A DNA stretch of 64,000 nt from Lacticaseibacillus hulanensis (GTDB lineage: Bacteria; Bacillota; Bacilli; Lactobacillales; Lactobacillaceae), in NCBI RefSeq assembly GCF_004010095.1, contig NZ_RRYD01000004.1, positions 42,291 to 106,290 on the forward strand. Reading direction: 5' to 3'. The translations under genes were made by a program, and so were the position numbers. This document shows positions 19,912 through 29,199 of this stretch, in pieces. Position 1 is the stretch's first letter. The number at the start of each line of letters is the position of its first letter. A model generated the notes under the pieces. It was not told the origin of the DNA. It searched no databases and saw nothing but the letters and a program-made list of their open reading frames with translations.

Positions 19912-20757
19912 ATGGAAATAAATCAGAAAGCACCGGCCAAAATTAATCTGAGTCTTGATTCGCTATTTCGGCATAGTGACGGTGAACATGAGTGGGAAAT
20001 GGTGATGACCAGCGTTGACCTGGCAGATTACGTGCGGATCCGGCCGGCCGCACACATCAGTGTCTCAACCGACAGCGGCTTCTTGCCTGAAGACCCGCGC
20101 AACTTGGCGTACCAAGCGGCACGGATATTGCAAAAAGAGGCAGGAATTACGGACGGGGCACACATCCACATCGAAAAACATATTCCGGTAGCTGCTGGTC
20201 TTGGTGGCGGCTCATCTGATGCAGCCGCAGTTTTGCGCGGACTCAACGAGTTGTGGAATTTGGGTTACAGTAAAAAACATTTAGCCGAAATTGGGCTACG
20301 CGTCGACTCAGACGTGCCATTTTGCGTGTATTCGGAGACGGCGCTCGTTCGCGGTCGGGGTGAGGTGGTCGAACCACTAGGTGAATTGCCAAGCTTTTGG
20401 GTCATTCTGGCCAAGCCCAAGGTGTCGGTCTCAACGCCAACAATCCTGCGCGCGGTAGATGACACGAACAAGGGGGCGGCCCCAGACACGGAGCGCGTCC
20501 TCAGCGGCATTGCACACACTGATTTCGAGGAGATGGTGGCAGGCATGGCCAACGTGCTTGAAGCCGTCACGGCCGCACGATACCCCGAAATCACAGCGCT
20601 CAAGCAACGGCTGACAAAATACGGCGCTCAGGTTGCACAAATGAGCGGGAGCGGACCGACCGTTTTCGGTCTCTGCGCCAAGAAGAGCCGCGCCGTTCAC
20701 GTGTACAACAGCATGAAGGGTTTTTGCAAGGAAGTGTACCTGGTGCACACCCTGTAG
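19912..20757 (+). CDS. ispE: 4-diphosphocytidyl-2-C-methyl-D-erythritol kinase
   Basis: This 281-residue GHMP kinase matches IspE: KAPAKINLSLD at the N-terminus, the ATP-binding PVAAGLGGGSSDAAAV, RVDSDVPFC, and MSGSGPTVFG near the C-terminus. IspE phosphorylates CDP-methylerythritol in the non-mevalonate isoprenoid pathway. Many lactobacilli keep ispE without the rest of that pathway and make isoprenoids through mevalonate, so its role here may differ; the rest of the genome is needed to judge. GGTGG precedes the ATG at 19912. TATACT about 30 bases upstream may be its -10 box. Confidence 0.93.
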   Translation: MEINQKAPAKINLSLDSLFRHSDGEHEWEMVMTSVDLADYVRIRPAAHISVSTDSGFLPEDPRNLAYQAARILQKEAGITDGAHIHIEKHIPVAAGLGGGSSDAAAVLRGLNELWNLGYSKKHLAEIGLRVDSDVPFCVYSETALVRGRGEVVEPLGELPSFWVILAKPKVSVSTPTILRAVDDTNKGAAPDTERVLSGIAHTDFEEMVAGMANVLEAVTAARYPEITALKQRLTKYGAQVAQMSGSGPTVFGLCAKKSRAVHVYNSMKGFCKEVYLVHTL

Positions 20758-20782
20758 TATGCCTAGCAGATAGATTCGAAGC

Positions 20783-20822
20783 ACCGGTAGCGGCCGTCAT
20801 TGCGGTAGCGCCGGTTTTTTTG
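20783..20822 (+). terminator. ispE terminator
   Basis: ACCGGTAGC and the matching GTAGCGCCGGT segment form an imperfect stem that ends in seven T residues. Confidence 0.75.
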
Positions 20823-20944
20823 TCCACAAATCAAGCTTATTTTCTGTCAGCGGAAAAATTCGGTGGAACTGGGTATACTGGAGGGGTAATCGTCTTTGGT
20901 GCGCCCGCTTCGTGCCGGCGCCTTGAGTAGGAAGAAGAATTGCT

Positions 20945-21814
20945 ATGCATAATCATCAAAACAAGGGGCGTGCCTTTTCGCTGGGGATGCTCATTAATTC
21001 ACTGTACACAATCATCGAAATGGTCTTTGGCCTGGCAATTGGTTCAATGGCCCTGGTGGCTGACGCACTGCACAATTTGTCCGACGTGCTCAGCTTATTT
21101 GTGTCGTGGGTTGCCGAAAAGCTCACGCACCGGCACCCAACCGCAATGCGTACTTACGGGATGAAGGGTGGTTCCATTCTGGCGGCGCTCATTAACGCGA
21201 TGCTGCTGCTCGTGGCGATGGGGGCAATCATTATTGAAGCCATTGGGCGGTTGCGGCATCCTGAAGCCGTGCCGGCAAACACGGTCATGCTCGTCGCCGG
21301 AATTGGGATTCTGATTAATGGTGGCACGGCCCTGCTCTTCATGTCTGGCCGTCACGGTGACCTCAACGTGCGGGGTGCGTTCCTGCACATGGCCGCCGAT
21401 GCCGGGGTTTCTGTGGGCGTGGTGCTTGCAGGACTCCTCATGAAGCTCACGGGGTGGCACTGGCTTGACCCGCTCATGTCACTGATGGTTGCCTTCGTTG
21501 TTTTGTGGGCAACGTGGGGCCTGCTGCGGGATGCGGTCAACATTTCGCTTGCGGCCGTTCCGCGGGATTTGGATCCAGAACATGTGCGCAGCGTCATCGC
21601 CAGTTACCCAACGGTGCGGTCATACCACGATTTGCACATTTGGAGCATTAGCACCACCGACACGGCTCTGACCGTGCACCTGGAACGCACCACGCGTGAG
21701 GGTAACGATGAATTTCTCGACGGACTAGCTGCGGCCCTGCGCAAGACCTGTGCTATTGACCACGTCACGATCCAGATTGAGTGTGGCCAGGTGTCAGCCG
21801 ATAACAATTACTAA
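20945..21814 (+). CDS. Cation diffusion facilitator transporter
   Basis: The 289-residue protein has six hydrophobic helices and a soluble C-terminal domain of about 80 residues. Helix 2 contains DALHNLSDVLSLF and helix 5 HMAADAGVSVG; the paired D/H residues form the metal site in CDF exporters. An Asn-His start (MHNHQNKGR) and the cytoplasmic HDLHIWSISTTDTALTVHL stretch are typical of the ZitB/CzcD-like zinc exporters. It should export zinc or a similar divalent metal in exchange for protons. The ribosome binding site is weak (AGGAAG). Confidence 0.93.
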   Translation: MHNHQNKGRAFSLGMLINSLYTIIEMVFGLAIGSMALVADALHNLSDVLSLFVSWVAEKLTHRHPTAMRTYGMKGGSILAALINAMLLLVAMGAIIIEAIGRLRHPEAVPANTVMLVAGIGILINGGTALLFMSGRHGDLNVRGAFLHMAADAGVSVGVVLAGLLMKLTGWHWLDPLMSLMVAFVVLWATWGLLRDAVNISLAAVPRDLDPEHVRSVIASYPTVRSYHDLHIWSISTTDTALTVHLERTTREGNDEFLDGLAAALRKTCAIDHVTIQIECGQVSADNNY

Positions 21815-21949
21815 GCACTTCTTCGTGTTTTTCGGATAATGCGCGGCGGAATCCGCCCATTTCATTAGATTTTGGGGAAATTTAGCGCCTAATTACGAAT
21901 TAAATCCAAAAAATTCGCAAAAATAGTGTCAAAAACACGTATGCTTATG

Positions 21950-22019
21950 TATAATCAGTTAATATAATACGTAAATAAAGCGGTGAGGCGAACTCCATTT
22001 GGGAGTTCGCTTTTCGCCT
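21950..22019 (+). promoter_or_regulatory. purR promoter and leader hairpin
   Basis: A TATAAT at 21950-21955 is followed by a hairpin GCGAACTCC/GGAGTTCGC with TTTT (21988-22014), 24 bases before the purR start. AGGCGA (21986-21991) can pair instead with TCGCCT (22014-22019). The hairpin may be the end of the CDF transcript or an attenuator; I cannot tell which. Confidence 0.45.
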
Positions 22020-22038
22020 ACGTGAAGGAGAGTAAAAA

Positions 22039-22887
22039 ATGAAAGTTCGTCGTAGTGACCGTCTCATCGACATGACCCGGTATCTGTTGGAACGGCCCCA
22101 CACATTGGTGCCGCTGACCTTCTTTTCCCAGCGTTACGAATCGGCCAAGTCCTCCATCAGTGAAGATTTAGCCATTGTGCGCCGGACGTTTGCCCAGCGG
22201 CAGACGGGGATTCTGGAAACCGTTCCGGGTGCAGCTGGTGGCGTGCGCTACATTCCAATCATTGGGGCGACCGAGGCTGATAGCTTCATCAACGAAATGG
22301 CGGAGCGCTTGTCCGATTCAGAACGGCTGCTACCAGGGGGTTACGTTTACCTCACCGACCTGCTCGGGACGCCCGAAGTTTTGCGCCAAATCGGCCGGCT
22401 TATTGCAACCCAGTACCTGGATTCCAGTGTTGATGCGGTCATGACCGTGGCCACCAAGGGAATTCCAATCGCTCAGAGCGTTGCGCAGTACCTGAACGTG
22501 CCGTTCGTAATTGTGCGGCGTGACTCCAAGATTACTGAAGGCTCCACCGTTTCCGTTAACTATGTCTCCGGATCATCCGATCGTGTGGAAAAAATGGAAT
22601 TGAGCAAGCGGAGTCTGAAGAGCGGGGCCGGTGTCCTGATTGTCGACGACTTCATGAAGGGCGGCGGTACCGTCAACGGGATGAAGAGCCTGATTGAGGA
22701 ATTCGACGCCAAGCTCGTTGGGGTTTCGGTGTTTGCTGAAGGCTCATTTGGCGGCGAACGCATGGTTAACGACTACACATCATTGCTGCGCATCGATACG
22801 CTTGATGCTAAGGGCAATAACATTACCGCTGCACCCGGTAACTATCTTGAACGCAACGCTGAATTGCTGGCGGGCATGGCGAAGTAA
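22039..22887 (+). CDS. purR: Purine operon repressor PurR
   Basis: The 282-residue protein has the two-domain build of Firmicute PurR. Residues 1-75 form a winged helix (RRSDRLIDMTRYLLERP, SAKSSISEDLAIVRR). The rest is a phosphoribosyltransferase-like domain with the PRPP loop VLIVDDFMKGGGTVNGM. PurR binds purine-gene operators, and PRPP releases it, so purine synthesis follows PRPP supply. GAAGGAG precedes the ATG. The stop codon overlaps the start of the VanZ/RDD gene by one base. Confidence 0.95.
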   Translation: MKVRRSDRLIDMTRYLLERPHTLVPLTFFSQRYESAKSSISEDLAIVRRTFAQRQTGILETVPGAAGGVRYIPIIGATEADSFINEMAERLSDSERLLPGGYVYLTDLLGTPEVLRQIGRLIATQYLDSSVDAVMTVATKGIPIAQSVAQYLNVPFVIVRRDSKITEGSTVSVNYVSGSSDRVEKMELSKRSLKSGAGVLIVDDFMKGGGTVNGMKSLIEEFDAKLVGVSVFAEGSFGGERMVNDYTSLLRIDTLDAKGNNITAAPGNYLERNAELLAGMAK

Positions 22888-24062
22888 TGAACGCGTACCT
22901 GATTCCGATTAGGACCGCAGTAATTACCTTTCCCATCCTGGCCCTAATCATTGCCCTACCGTTTTTGATTGTGCAGTATCGGCGGTATGGCAGTTTCACG
23001 TTTAGTCGTGCGTTTGTACTTTATTCGTTCATTTTCTACATGCTGACGGCGTACTTCATGGTAATTTTGCCGTTACCCGCGCGTGACGCCGTGGCGAAGC
23101 TGACCACGGCCAGAATGCAGCTGTTGCCATTTACGGCCATCAGTGATTTTTTTGGCAAGAGCGGGTTCGTTGTCACGGCGCCGGGCACTTGGGTGCGGGC
23201 GCTCAAGAGCTCGTATTTTTTGCAGCCGGCATTTAACACGTTGCTCACAGTTCCGTTCGGGTTCTACTTGCGCTATTACTTCCGCCGTTCATGGAAGCAA
23301 ACGCTGGGACTAGCCTTTTGCCTGAGTCTTTTTTACGAACTAACGCAGCTCAGCGGCCTGTACTTCATCTATCCGCGCCCGTATCGCCTGTTTGATGTGG
23401 ATGATCTCATCGTGAATTCGCTCGGTGGCATGATTGGCTTCTGGCTTACACCGCTATTGCGGTTGGCCTTCCCCAACCGCGAAAAGATGGACGAGGTCAG
23501 TTACGCGAAGGGGGAAAAGGTCGGCTGGATTCGCCGGCTAGTTGCCCTGTTCGTTGACGCAAGTGTTTTGTTGCCCGCGGTTAGATTCCTGTTCCACACC
23601 GGGTTTGCGCTAGCCCACGCACAGTCACTTGCTGATAACAACGCGCTCACGTACACACTGGCCGTGCTGGTTGTCTTCATTGGAATACCGCACGCGATGC
23701 ACGGACGCACGGTCGGCAAAGCAATTGTACGGATTAAAATCGTACCGGTTGACCCAGAAGAACGTAATTGGCGTCGGCGTTTGTCGATTCGGGAGGCGCT
23801 GCTCTATCTTGTTGCCCTACCAATTTGGCAAAGCTTTGGTAAGGAAGCGCAACTTCTACTTACCCACATTGAGGCGCGGACGCAACTAAACTTCATTGCA
23901 CTTGGGATTTTGACCGTTGGCGTCCTGTTTTTCACCGCCGACATCATTTGGACGTTAATTTGCCGCGATGGTCGGCTGTTCTACGATGACTGGGCCAAAA
24001 CCAAGCAGATTAGCACCGTCAAGCGCACGACTGTGACTAGCCAAAACAGTAAACAAGAATAG
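22887..24062 (+). CDS. VanZ-domain and RDD-domain fusion membrane protein
   Basis: The protein has 391 residues. The N-terminal half (about 1-200) is VanZ-like: four to five helices, LPFTAISDFF, FNTLLTVPFGFYLRYYF, SLFYELTQLSG, and RLFDVDDLIVNSLGGMIGF. The C-terminal half is an RDD domain with WIRRLVALFVDASVLL (Arg-Asp pair) and GRTVGKAIVRIKIV. VanZ-type proteins can lower susceptibility to glycopeptides or lipoglycopeptides; RDD proteins are membrane proteins of mixed function. The start codon overlaps the purR stop (TAATG). Composite element 2 begins ten bases after its stop. Confidence 0.88.
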   Translation: MNAYLIPIRTAVITFPILALIIALPFLIVQYRRYGSFTFSRAFVLYSFIFYMLTAYFMVILPLPARDAVAKLTTARMQLLPFTAISDFFGKSGFVVTAPGTWVRALKSSYFLQPAFNTLLTVPFGFYLRYYFRRSWKQTLGLAFCLSLFYELTQLSGLYFIYPRPYRLFDVDDLIVNSLGGMIGFWLTPLLRLAFPNREKMDEVSYAKGEKVGWIRRLVALFVDASVLLPAVRFLFHTGFALAHAQSLADNNALTYTLAVLVVFIGIPHAMHGRTVGKAIVRIKIVPVDPEERNWRRRLSIREALLYLVALPIWQSFGKEAQLLLTHIEARTQLNFIALGILTVGVLFFTADIIWTLICRDGRLFYDDWAKTKQISTVKRTTVTSQNSKQE

Positions 24063-24071
24063 ATTCGCTGT

Positions 24072-24940
24072 CACTGTCCGGCAGCGTCAGAGGTTTTGCG
24101 CAGTGGGGGCTACGCGTTGTGGGGTTTGGCCTCTGGGTCCGGGCTGGGCCTCGGGTGTACTTCGCCGTGGTCGCTGTGGCGGTCGTCTGGAGCCGGAAAA
24201 CCGCCGTCTCCAGACTAAAAATTTAGCTTTGCATCGTCGCAGTCTGGATCTAACTCGTACGACGCTTGGCATGTAATTGAAGTCTCTATCTCGTGCGCAA
24301 ATCCTGAATGCTCCTCACACAAATCTAAATTTTTCCCTCAGTAAAGCCTGAGATGCCTGGCAAAACCCGCCAGTCATCCCAGGCTTTACTGTTGCCACAG
24401 CTGGGCGGCACACCCGAGGCCCAGCCCGGACCCTCCGGCCAAACCCCACAACGCTCCGCTGGATAGACAGTGACATCCAGTTGCCTCATATCGGTAGACG
24501 GCATAACGTCATGAAACATGACGGATCCCGGTACAACAGTTGTTTCTGTTTTATATGGTGTCGTCGTATGATTTATATTTTAACCACGATGTAGCGATTG
24601 GGTGGGGACGGTGCGCGTGTAGTGCGGCTGGAATTTTCCTGTGAAAGCTATGGTGAGAGAAGACCGATGCGGGCTTTGCATCGGGCTTCTCCACACCATA
24701 GCCGGCAAAAATTAAGACCCGTCAGGAGGACTAAAGCTTTCCCAGCGAATCTTAACAACACGTATTAGTCTCGTAACCCCAAGAAGCAGATGCGGGGCTA
24801 AATTTTTAGGTTGAAGACCCGGTTTTGGGGGCTTCAACCGGCCGCACGGAAAATCCCAGCCGCACGGAACGCGCACCGGCCCCGCCCAGGCGCGGCACCT
24901 ATACCGCGCAGTACCCACCAACTCCAAAACCACTTAGGAC
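24072..24940 (-). repeat. Composite palindromic element, copy 2 (inverted: B then A)
   Basis: The left outer hairpin is CACTGTCCGGCAGCG (24072-24086). Half B, inverted, spans about 24108-24460 and half A, inverted, about 24599-24889, with a linker of about 138 bp between them. In this copy the long B hairpin has an unrelated stem (CAGTAAAGCCTG at 24339-24350 with CAGGCTTTACTG at 24380-24391) in place of the CAAGAATAGAGG stem of copies 1, 3 and 5, yet pairing is complete. The right outer hairpin is not recognisable; the boundary near 24940 is an estimate. Confidence 0.88.
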
Positions 24941-24960
24941 TTTTCTTTGACTATTAACCG

Positions 24961-24989
24961 TTGCCGGCGCCTTAACTAAAGCTTATAAT
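24961..24989 (+). promoter_or_regulatory. Promoter of the LysM gene
   Basis: TTGCCG (24961-24966), a 17-base spacer and TATAAT (24984-24989) lie about 38 bases upstream of the LysM start codon, right after composite element 2. Confidence 0.7.
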
Positions 24990-25026
24990 TTTCACATGGA
25001 AGAAGTAGCAGAAAAGAGGGTGTACT

Positions 25027-25734
25027 ATGCCGGTTGATAACGACGATTTACATTATATTGCCCAAACGCGCAGTCGCGTTGCCGGGAAGAGTTACCGTGA
25101 CCGTGTGCAGATCATGAAGTCGGCCGCAGCAAGTGCGCCCAACCGAGGGGTCAAACGCCGGATTGACCGCATGATTCACCTTGAACAGTCGCGACATGCG
25201 CGCAAGGTGCTCGCGTGGTTTGTCTTGTTCTTCGTGCTGGCTGGCGGTTCCATTTTTGTAATGGCCAAATTTGGCAATCACAGTGGCAGTAAGTCCAGCT
25301 CCAGTAGCACCACCCGCGTGGTTATGAACAACAGCAGCAGTAAGCACAAGAAGAAGCACAAACAGGCTAAGAAGAGTTCATCCAGCAAGTCGAGTTCAGT
25401 TAGTTCGACCAGTTCCAGCTCCTCGTCTAAGTCATCATCGAGATCTTCATCTGTTTTATCTTCCTCTAGCAGTCGAGTAACATCGTCATCCTCATCTAGG
25501 GCGGTAAGCTCTTCATCCGTGCGGCGCAGTTCTTCATCTTCCCGCAGTAGTAGTAGGCGGCGGGTCACTGCGGCTAGCTCGTCCAGCAGGTCAAACACCT
25601 ATACCATCAAAAGCGGTGATAATTTGTACCGGATTGCGGCGGATAACAACATGCCCCTCAAGAAACTAGAATCACTGAATGGTTTGGATGACAATGCGGA
25701 CTTGCAGCCGGGACAAAAACTTCGCATTCGCTAG
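25027..25734 (+). CDS. Membrane-anchored serine-rich LysM protein
   Basis: The 235-residue protein starts with a basic cytoplasmic part (about 55 residues), then one hydrophobic helix (VLAWFVLFFVLAGGSIFVMA). A stretch of roughly 100 residues follows that is mostly Ser with Lys and Arg. The C-terminal 45 residues are a LysM domain (YTIKSGDNLYRIAADNN, then LQPGQKLRIR), which binds GlcNAc-containing peptidoglycan. It should span the membrane with LysM outside, the serine tract acting as a flexible and possibly glycosylated spacer. Serine codons of both types are mixed in the tract, so it is not a simple short DNA repeat. Confidence 0.88.
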   Translation: MPVDNDDLHYIAQTRSRVAGKSYRDRVQIMKSAAASAPNRGVKRRIDRMIHLEQSRHARKVLAWFVLFFVLAGGSIFVMAKFGNHSGSKSSSSSTTRVVMNNSSSKHKKKHKQAKKSSSSKSSSVSSTSSSSSSKSSSRSSSVLSSSSSRVTSSSSSRAVSSSSVRRSSSSSRSSSRRRVTAASSSSRSNTYTIKSGDNLYRIAADNNMPLKKLESLNGLDDNADLQPGQKLRIR

Positions 25735-25781
25735 TTTGAATGATTAATTTAATCTCAAAAATGACCTATACCAATTCAGAG

Positions 25782-25818
25782 AAGGCCGCACGTCAAAATC
25801 AGACGTGCGGCCTTTTTA
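25782..25818 (+). terminator. Terminator after the LysM gene
   Basis: AAGGCCGCACGTC pairs perfectly with GACGTGCGGCCTT, followed by a T run. Confidence 0.92.
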
Positions 25819-25865
25819 TCTGATTTTTCGCCGCTTTTGTAGGGTGTTCCACTTACTGAATTCAG

Positions 25866-25894
25866 TTGCACGTGTGACTGCGCTGGGCTATGAT
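25866..25894 (+). promoter_or_regulatory. glmU promoter
   Basis: TTGCAC (25866-25871), 17 bases, TATGAT (25889-25894), about 50 bases upstream of glmU. Confidence 0.65.
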
Positions 25895-25946
25895 TGTTAG
25901 GTAGATTACGGACGAATTAAGTCCACAATGAATAGGAGCCGAATCG

Positions 25947-27338
25947 ATGGCAGAAAAGAAGTACACGATTATCCTTGCAGCTGGTAAGGGTACGCGCATG
26001 AAGAGCAAGTTGTACAAGGTCTTGCACGAGGTTGCCGGCAAACCAATGGTTGACCACGTGCTCACCCAGGTGGAACAGGTGCACCCAGACACCGTTGTCA
26101 CGGTTGTTGGCCACGGCGCTGAGGCGGTTGAGGCAGAACTCGGCGACCGCACCCAGTTTGCAGTCCAGGAAGAGCAATTGGGGACTGGCCACGCAGTTTT
26201 ACAGGCCGAACCAATTCTCGGGGACAAAGAGGGGATGACACTGATTGCTAACGGTGACACCCCGCTGCTCACCGCGAAGACTTTTGAAAAGCTGTTTGCC
26301 TACCACCGCGATAAGGGGGCCAAGGCCACAATCTTGACCGCCAAGGCACCAGATCCAACCGGCTACGGCCGCATTGTTCGTGGCGATCTCGGGACCGTGC
26401 AGAAGATTGTTGAACAAAAGGATGCAACCCCCGAAGAGGCTAAGATTGACGAAATCAACACGGGTGTCTTTTGCTTCGACAACCAGGCATTGTTCTCGGC
26501 TTTGCACGAAATCACAAATGACAACGCGCAGGGTGAGTACTACCTGACCGATGTCATCGAAATCCTGAAGCGTCGCGGCGACGTCATTGCTGCATACAAG
26601 ATGGCCAACTTTGACGAAAGCCAAGGTGTTAACGACCGTGTTGCGCTTGCCAGTGCCACTAAGGTGATGCGCAAGCGGATCAATGAGGAACACATGCGTA
26701 ACGGTGTGACCATCATTGACCCCGAGAACACGTACATTGACGTTGACGTGAAGATTGGTAACGACACCATCATTGAACCGGGTGTCTACCTCAAGGGGAA
26801 CACGGTCATTGGCAGCGACTGCGTGATTGGCAGCAACACCGTCATCGACAATTCAACCATTGAGGATGGTGTGCACACGCTCAGCTCCACGATTGAAGAC
26901 AGCATCATGCACAAGGGCAGCAACATCGGCCCGAACAGCCACCTGCGGCCAAAGAGTGATATTGGCGAGGATGTCCACATTGGTAACTTCTGTGAAGTGA
27001 AGAACGCCAAGCTGGGTGCCCGGACCAAGGTTGGTCACCTGTCTTATGTTGGGGACGCCACACTCGGTTCTGACATTAACATTGGTTGTGGGGTTGTGTT
27101 CGTTAACTACGATGGCGTGCACAAGTTCCACACGAACGTTGGCGACAAGGCCTTCATCGGCAGCAACGCGAACATTGTTGCGCCAGTGGACATTGCTGAC
27201 CACAGTTTCGTTGCGGCTGGTTCCACCATTACAAAGGACGTACCATTCCACGCAATGGGTATTGCGCGTGAACGGCAGACGAACAAGGACGACTTCTGGG
27301 GCAGACTGCCACTGTCTGACTCCAAGGAGTGGAATTAA
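25947..27338 (+). CDS. glmU: Bifunctional UDP-GlcNAc pyrophosphorylase / GlcN-1-P acetyltransferase
   Basis: The 463-residue enzyme makes UDP-GlcNAc, the precursor of peptidoglycan and wall polymers. The N-terminal nucleotidyltransferase domain has [18 protein letters not shown] and the VANGDTP-like [11 protein letters not shown]. The C-terminal left-handed beta helix shows hexapeptide repeats from about residue 250 ([15 protein letters not shown] and similar) and the acetyltransferase stretch [15 protein letters not shown]. It has its own promoter and terminator. Its position upstream of prs is the common Firmicute order, although a 380-bp gap separates them here. Confidence 0.97.
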   Translation: MAEKKYTIILAAGKGTRMKSKLYKVLHEVAGKPMVDHVLTQVEQVHPDTVVTVVGHGAEAVEAELGDRTQFAVQEEQLGTGHAVLQAEPILGDKEGMTLIANGDTPLLTAKTFEKLFAYHRDKGAKATILTAKAPDPTGYGRIVRGDLGTVQKIVEQKDATPEEAKIDEINTGVFCFDNQALFSALHEITNDNAQGEYYLTDVIEILKRRGDVIAAYKMANFDESQGVNDRVALASATKVMRKRINEEHMRNGVTIIDPENTYIDVDVKIGNDTIIEPGVYLKGNTVIGSDCVIGSNTVIDNSTIEDGVHTLSSTIEDSIMHKGSNIGPNSHLRPKSDIGEDVHIGNFCEVKNAKLGARTKVGHLSYVGDATLGSDINIGCGVVFVNYDGVHKFHTNVGDKAFIGSNANIVAPVDIADHSFVAAGSTITKDVPFHAMGIARERQTNKDDFWGRLPLSDSKEWN

Positions 27339-27345
27339 TTAATCG

Positions 27346-27384
27346 AGCGGACACCGTAGCGAAAGCGCTGTGGTGCCCGCTTTC
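27346..27384 (+). terminator. glmU terminator
   Basis: An imperfect stem (AGCGG, ACC and AGCG pairing with CGCT, GGT and CCGCT) encloses a GAAAG loop and ends in TTTCTT. Confidence 0.75.
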
Positions 27385-27706
27385 TTGCAGTTGTGCTTAG
27401 AACCGGCAAGCCATTTTGCTAAAAAGCAGGAATGAGTTCCACACCTAAACTTTCGTGATATTTTTATTTGCCAAAATCTGCGGGTGTTTTCAACGAAAAG
27501 AATAACGTTGGGTACAATAATGAAAATGCCCGTATATGGGCGTGGAGATTAAAATGTGAGTGGCATAATCGCATTTTTTGGCAAATTAGATATTGACGAG
27601 ATAACGAACGTAGAAAACCTTTTCATGAAAAGTGTTCACGGTTTACGCTTGCATTTTTCATAACTTCCGTTAGACTTTAATACGGAAGTAAAATACAAGA
27701 TAATTA
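27385..27706 (+). other. Long prs leader region
   Basis: About 320 bp without a gene. A TACAAT (27513-27518) is a possible -10 box. GCCCGTATATGGGC (about 27528-27541) and ACTTCCGT/ACGGAAGT (about 27663-27688) can form hairpins, the second just upstream of the prs ribosome binding site. It could be a regulatory leader, but no known riboswitch was recognised. Confidence 0.4.
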
Positions 27707-27718
27707 ATGGAGGCCACC

Positions 27719-28702
27719 ATGTCTGCGCATTACGCTGACCCGAAACTCAAGATTTTTGCCCTAAACTCCAACAAGCCACTGGCTGAAAAAATTGCCGCTG
27801 AAGTTGGTGTTGAACTGGGTAAGTCGTCTGTACGTCGCTTCTCCGATGGCGAAATTCAAATCAACATCGAAGAGAGTATTCGGGGGGATGATATCTATTT
27901 GATTCAGTCCACCTCAGCTCCTGTAAACGACAACCTGATGGAATTGCTGATTATGATTGACGCGCTTAGGCGTGCATCAGCACACACCATCAACGTTGTG
28001 ATTCCATACTACGGTTACGCTCGGCAGGACCGCAAAGCTCGCAGCCGCGAACCAATTACTGCCAAGCTGGTTGCCAACATGCTTGAACGTGCTGGTGCCG
28101 ACCGTGCGCTCGTTCTCGACCTGCACGCTGCCCAGATTCAGGGATTCTTCGACATTCCTGTCGATCACTTGATGGGTGCGCCACTGCTCGCCGACTATTT
28201 CCTGAGCAACAACTTTGTCGGTGACGACACCGTTGTCGTTTCACCAGACCATGGTGGGGTTACGCGTGCCCGGAAGCTCGCGGAATTCCTCAAGTCCCCA
28301 ATCGCTATTATCGATAAGCGTCGGCCACGGCCAAACGTTGCCGAAGTGATGAACATTGTTGGGTCCGTTGAAGGCAAGCACGCCATCATCATTGATGACA
28401 TGATTGACACTGCCGGGACCATCACGCTCGCCGCAGCAGCACTAAAAAATGCTGGGGCCAAGTCCGTCATGGTTGCCGCAACGCACGCCGTGTTCTCCGG
28501 TCCTGCAATTGAACGCCTGACCAACTCTGTCATCGAACAGGTTGTTGTCACCGACTCAATTCAGCAGCCTGAAGCCAACAAGATGGACAAGCTCGTCACC
28601 GTTTCCGTTGGTCCACTGATTGGCCGTGCAATTAAGCACATTCACGAAAACCGGCCAGTATCACCATTATTCGAAAATCGTTTCCGTAAAGACGCAGAAT
28701 AA
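27719..28702 (+). CDS. prs: Ribose-phosphate pyrophosphokinase
   Basis: The 327-residue enzyme makes PRPP from ribose 5-phosphate and ATP for nucleotide, His and Trp synthesis. Family motifs are intact: [59 protein letters not shown] and the PRPP loop [13 protein letters not shown]. The ATG at 27719 follows GGAGG by five bases; an ATG at 27707 overlaps that site and is rejected. Its product PRPP is also the effector of the PurR repressor encoded 5 kb upstream. Confidence 0.97.
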   Translation: MSAHYADPKLKIFALNSNKPLAEKIAAEVGVELGKSSVRRFSDGEIQINIEESIRGDDIYLIQSTSAPVNDNLMELLIMIDALRRASAHTINVVIPYYGYARQDRKARSREPITAKLVANMLERAGADRALVLDLHAAQIQGFFDIPVDHLMGAPLLADYFLSNNFVGDDTVVVSPDHGGVTRARKLAEFLKSPIAIIDKRRPRPNVAEVMNIVGSVEGKHAIIIDDMIDTAGTITLAAAALKNAGAKSVMVAATHAVFSGPAIERLTNSVIEQVVVTDSIQQPEANKMDKLVTVSVGPLIGRAIKHIHENRPVSPLFENRFRKDAE

Positions 28703-28708
28703 TTTCTG

Positions 28709-28748
28709 CACAAAAAGACCCCAGGCAAATGTCTGGGGTCTTTTTGTG
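28709..28748. terminator. Bidirectional terminator between prs and mscL
   Basis: CACAAAAAGACCCCAG pairs perfectly with CTGGGGTCTTTTTGTG; each strand has a T run. It serves two convergent genes. Confidence 0.95.
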
Positions 28749-28749
28749 A

Positions 28750-29121
28750 CTATTTTTCCTTGAGCAAATCGCGAATCTCGGTCAGTAATTCTTCTTGAGT
28801 TGGGCCTGCTGGGGCAGCCTCTTCAGGTTTTGGTTTGCGGACCAGCTTGTTGATGAACTTGACGAGCAGGAAAACGACAAAGGCGGTAATGAGGAAATTA
28901 ATGATGTCGTTCAGAAAGGCTCCGTAAGTGAATTTGGCGTTCATGATGGTGAAACTCAAACTGGCGAGGCTGCTAGTTTTGGTGAACATCCCAATGAGCG
29001 GGCCAATCAGGTTCTTGGTCAGCGAGCCGACCAGGGCGGTAAACGCGCCCCCAATGATGACCCCAACGGCTAAATCGAGCATATTACCACGGGCGATGAA
29101 ATCCCGGAATTCTTTCAGCAT
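28750..29121 (-). CDS. mscL: Large-conductance mechanosensitive channel
   Basis: The 123-residue protein matches Msc[34 protein letters not shown] forms the N-terminal helix and pore-lining TM1. TM2 is [18 protein letters not shown], and a cytoplasmic tail ([18 protein letters not shown]) bundles the pentamer. It opens under membrane tension and releases solutes on osmotic downshift. Its length is close to the family norm. A GGTACC-rich upstream region with GGAGG gives a good start. Confidence 0.95.
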   Translation of the reverse strand: MLKEFRDFIARGNMLDLAVGVIIGGAFTALVGSLTKNLIGPLIGMFTKTSSLASLSFTIMNAKFTYGAFLNDIINFLITAFVVFLLVKFINKLVRKPKPEEAAPAGPTQEELLTEIRDLLKEK

Positions 29122-29199
29122 GATGGTACCTCCGTTTTAGATTAGTCTTCGTGATTTATCTAACTTAATTATAACGTTTAGCCCGAGTGTGTGTCAGCA

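Noticed and set aside
25278..25598. An acidic, Leu/Glu/Asp-rich antisense frame over the LysM gene
   Set aside because: It is the mirror of the serine codons on the other strand and has no start signal.
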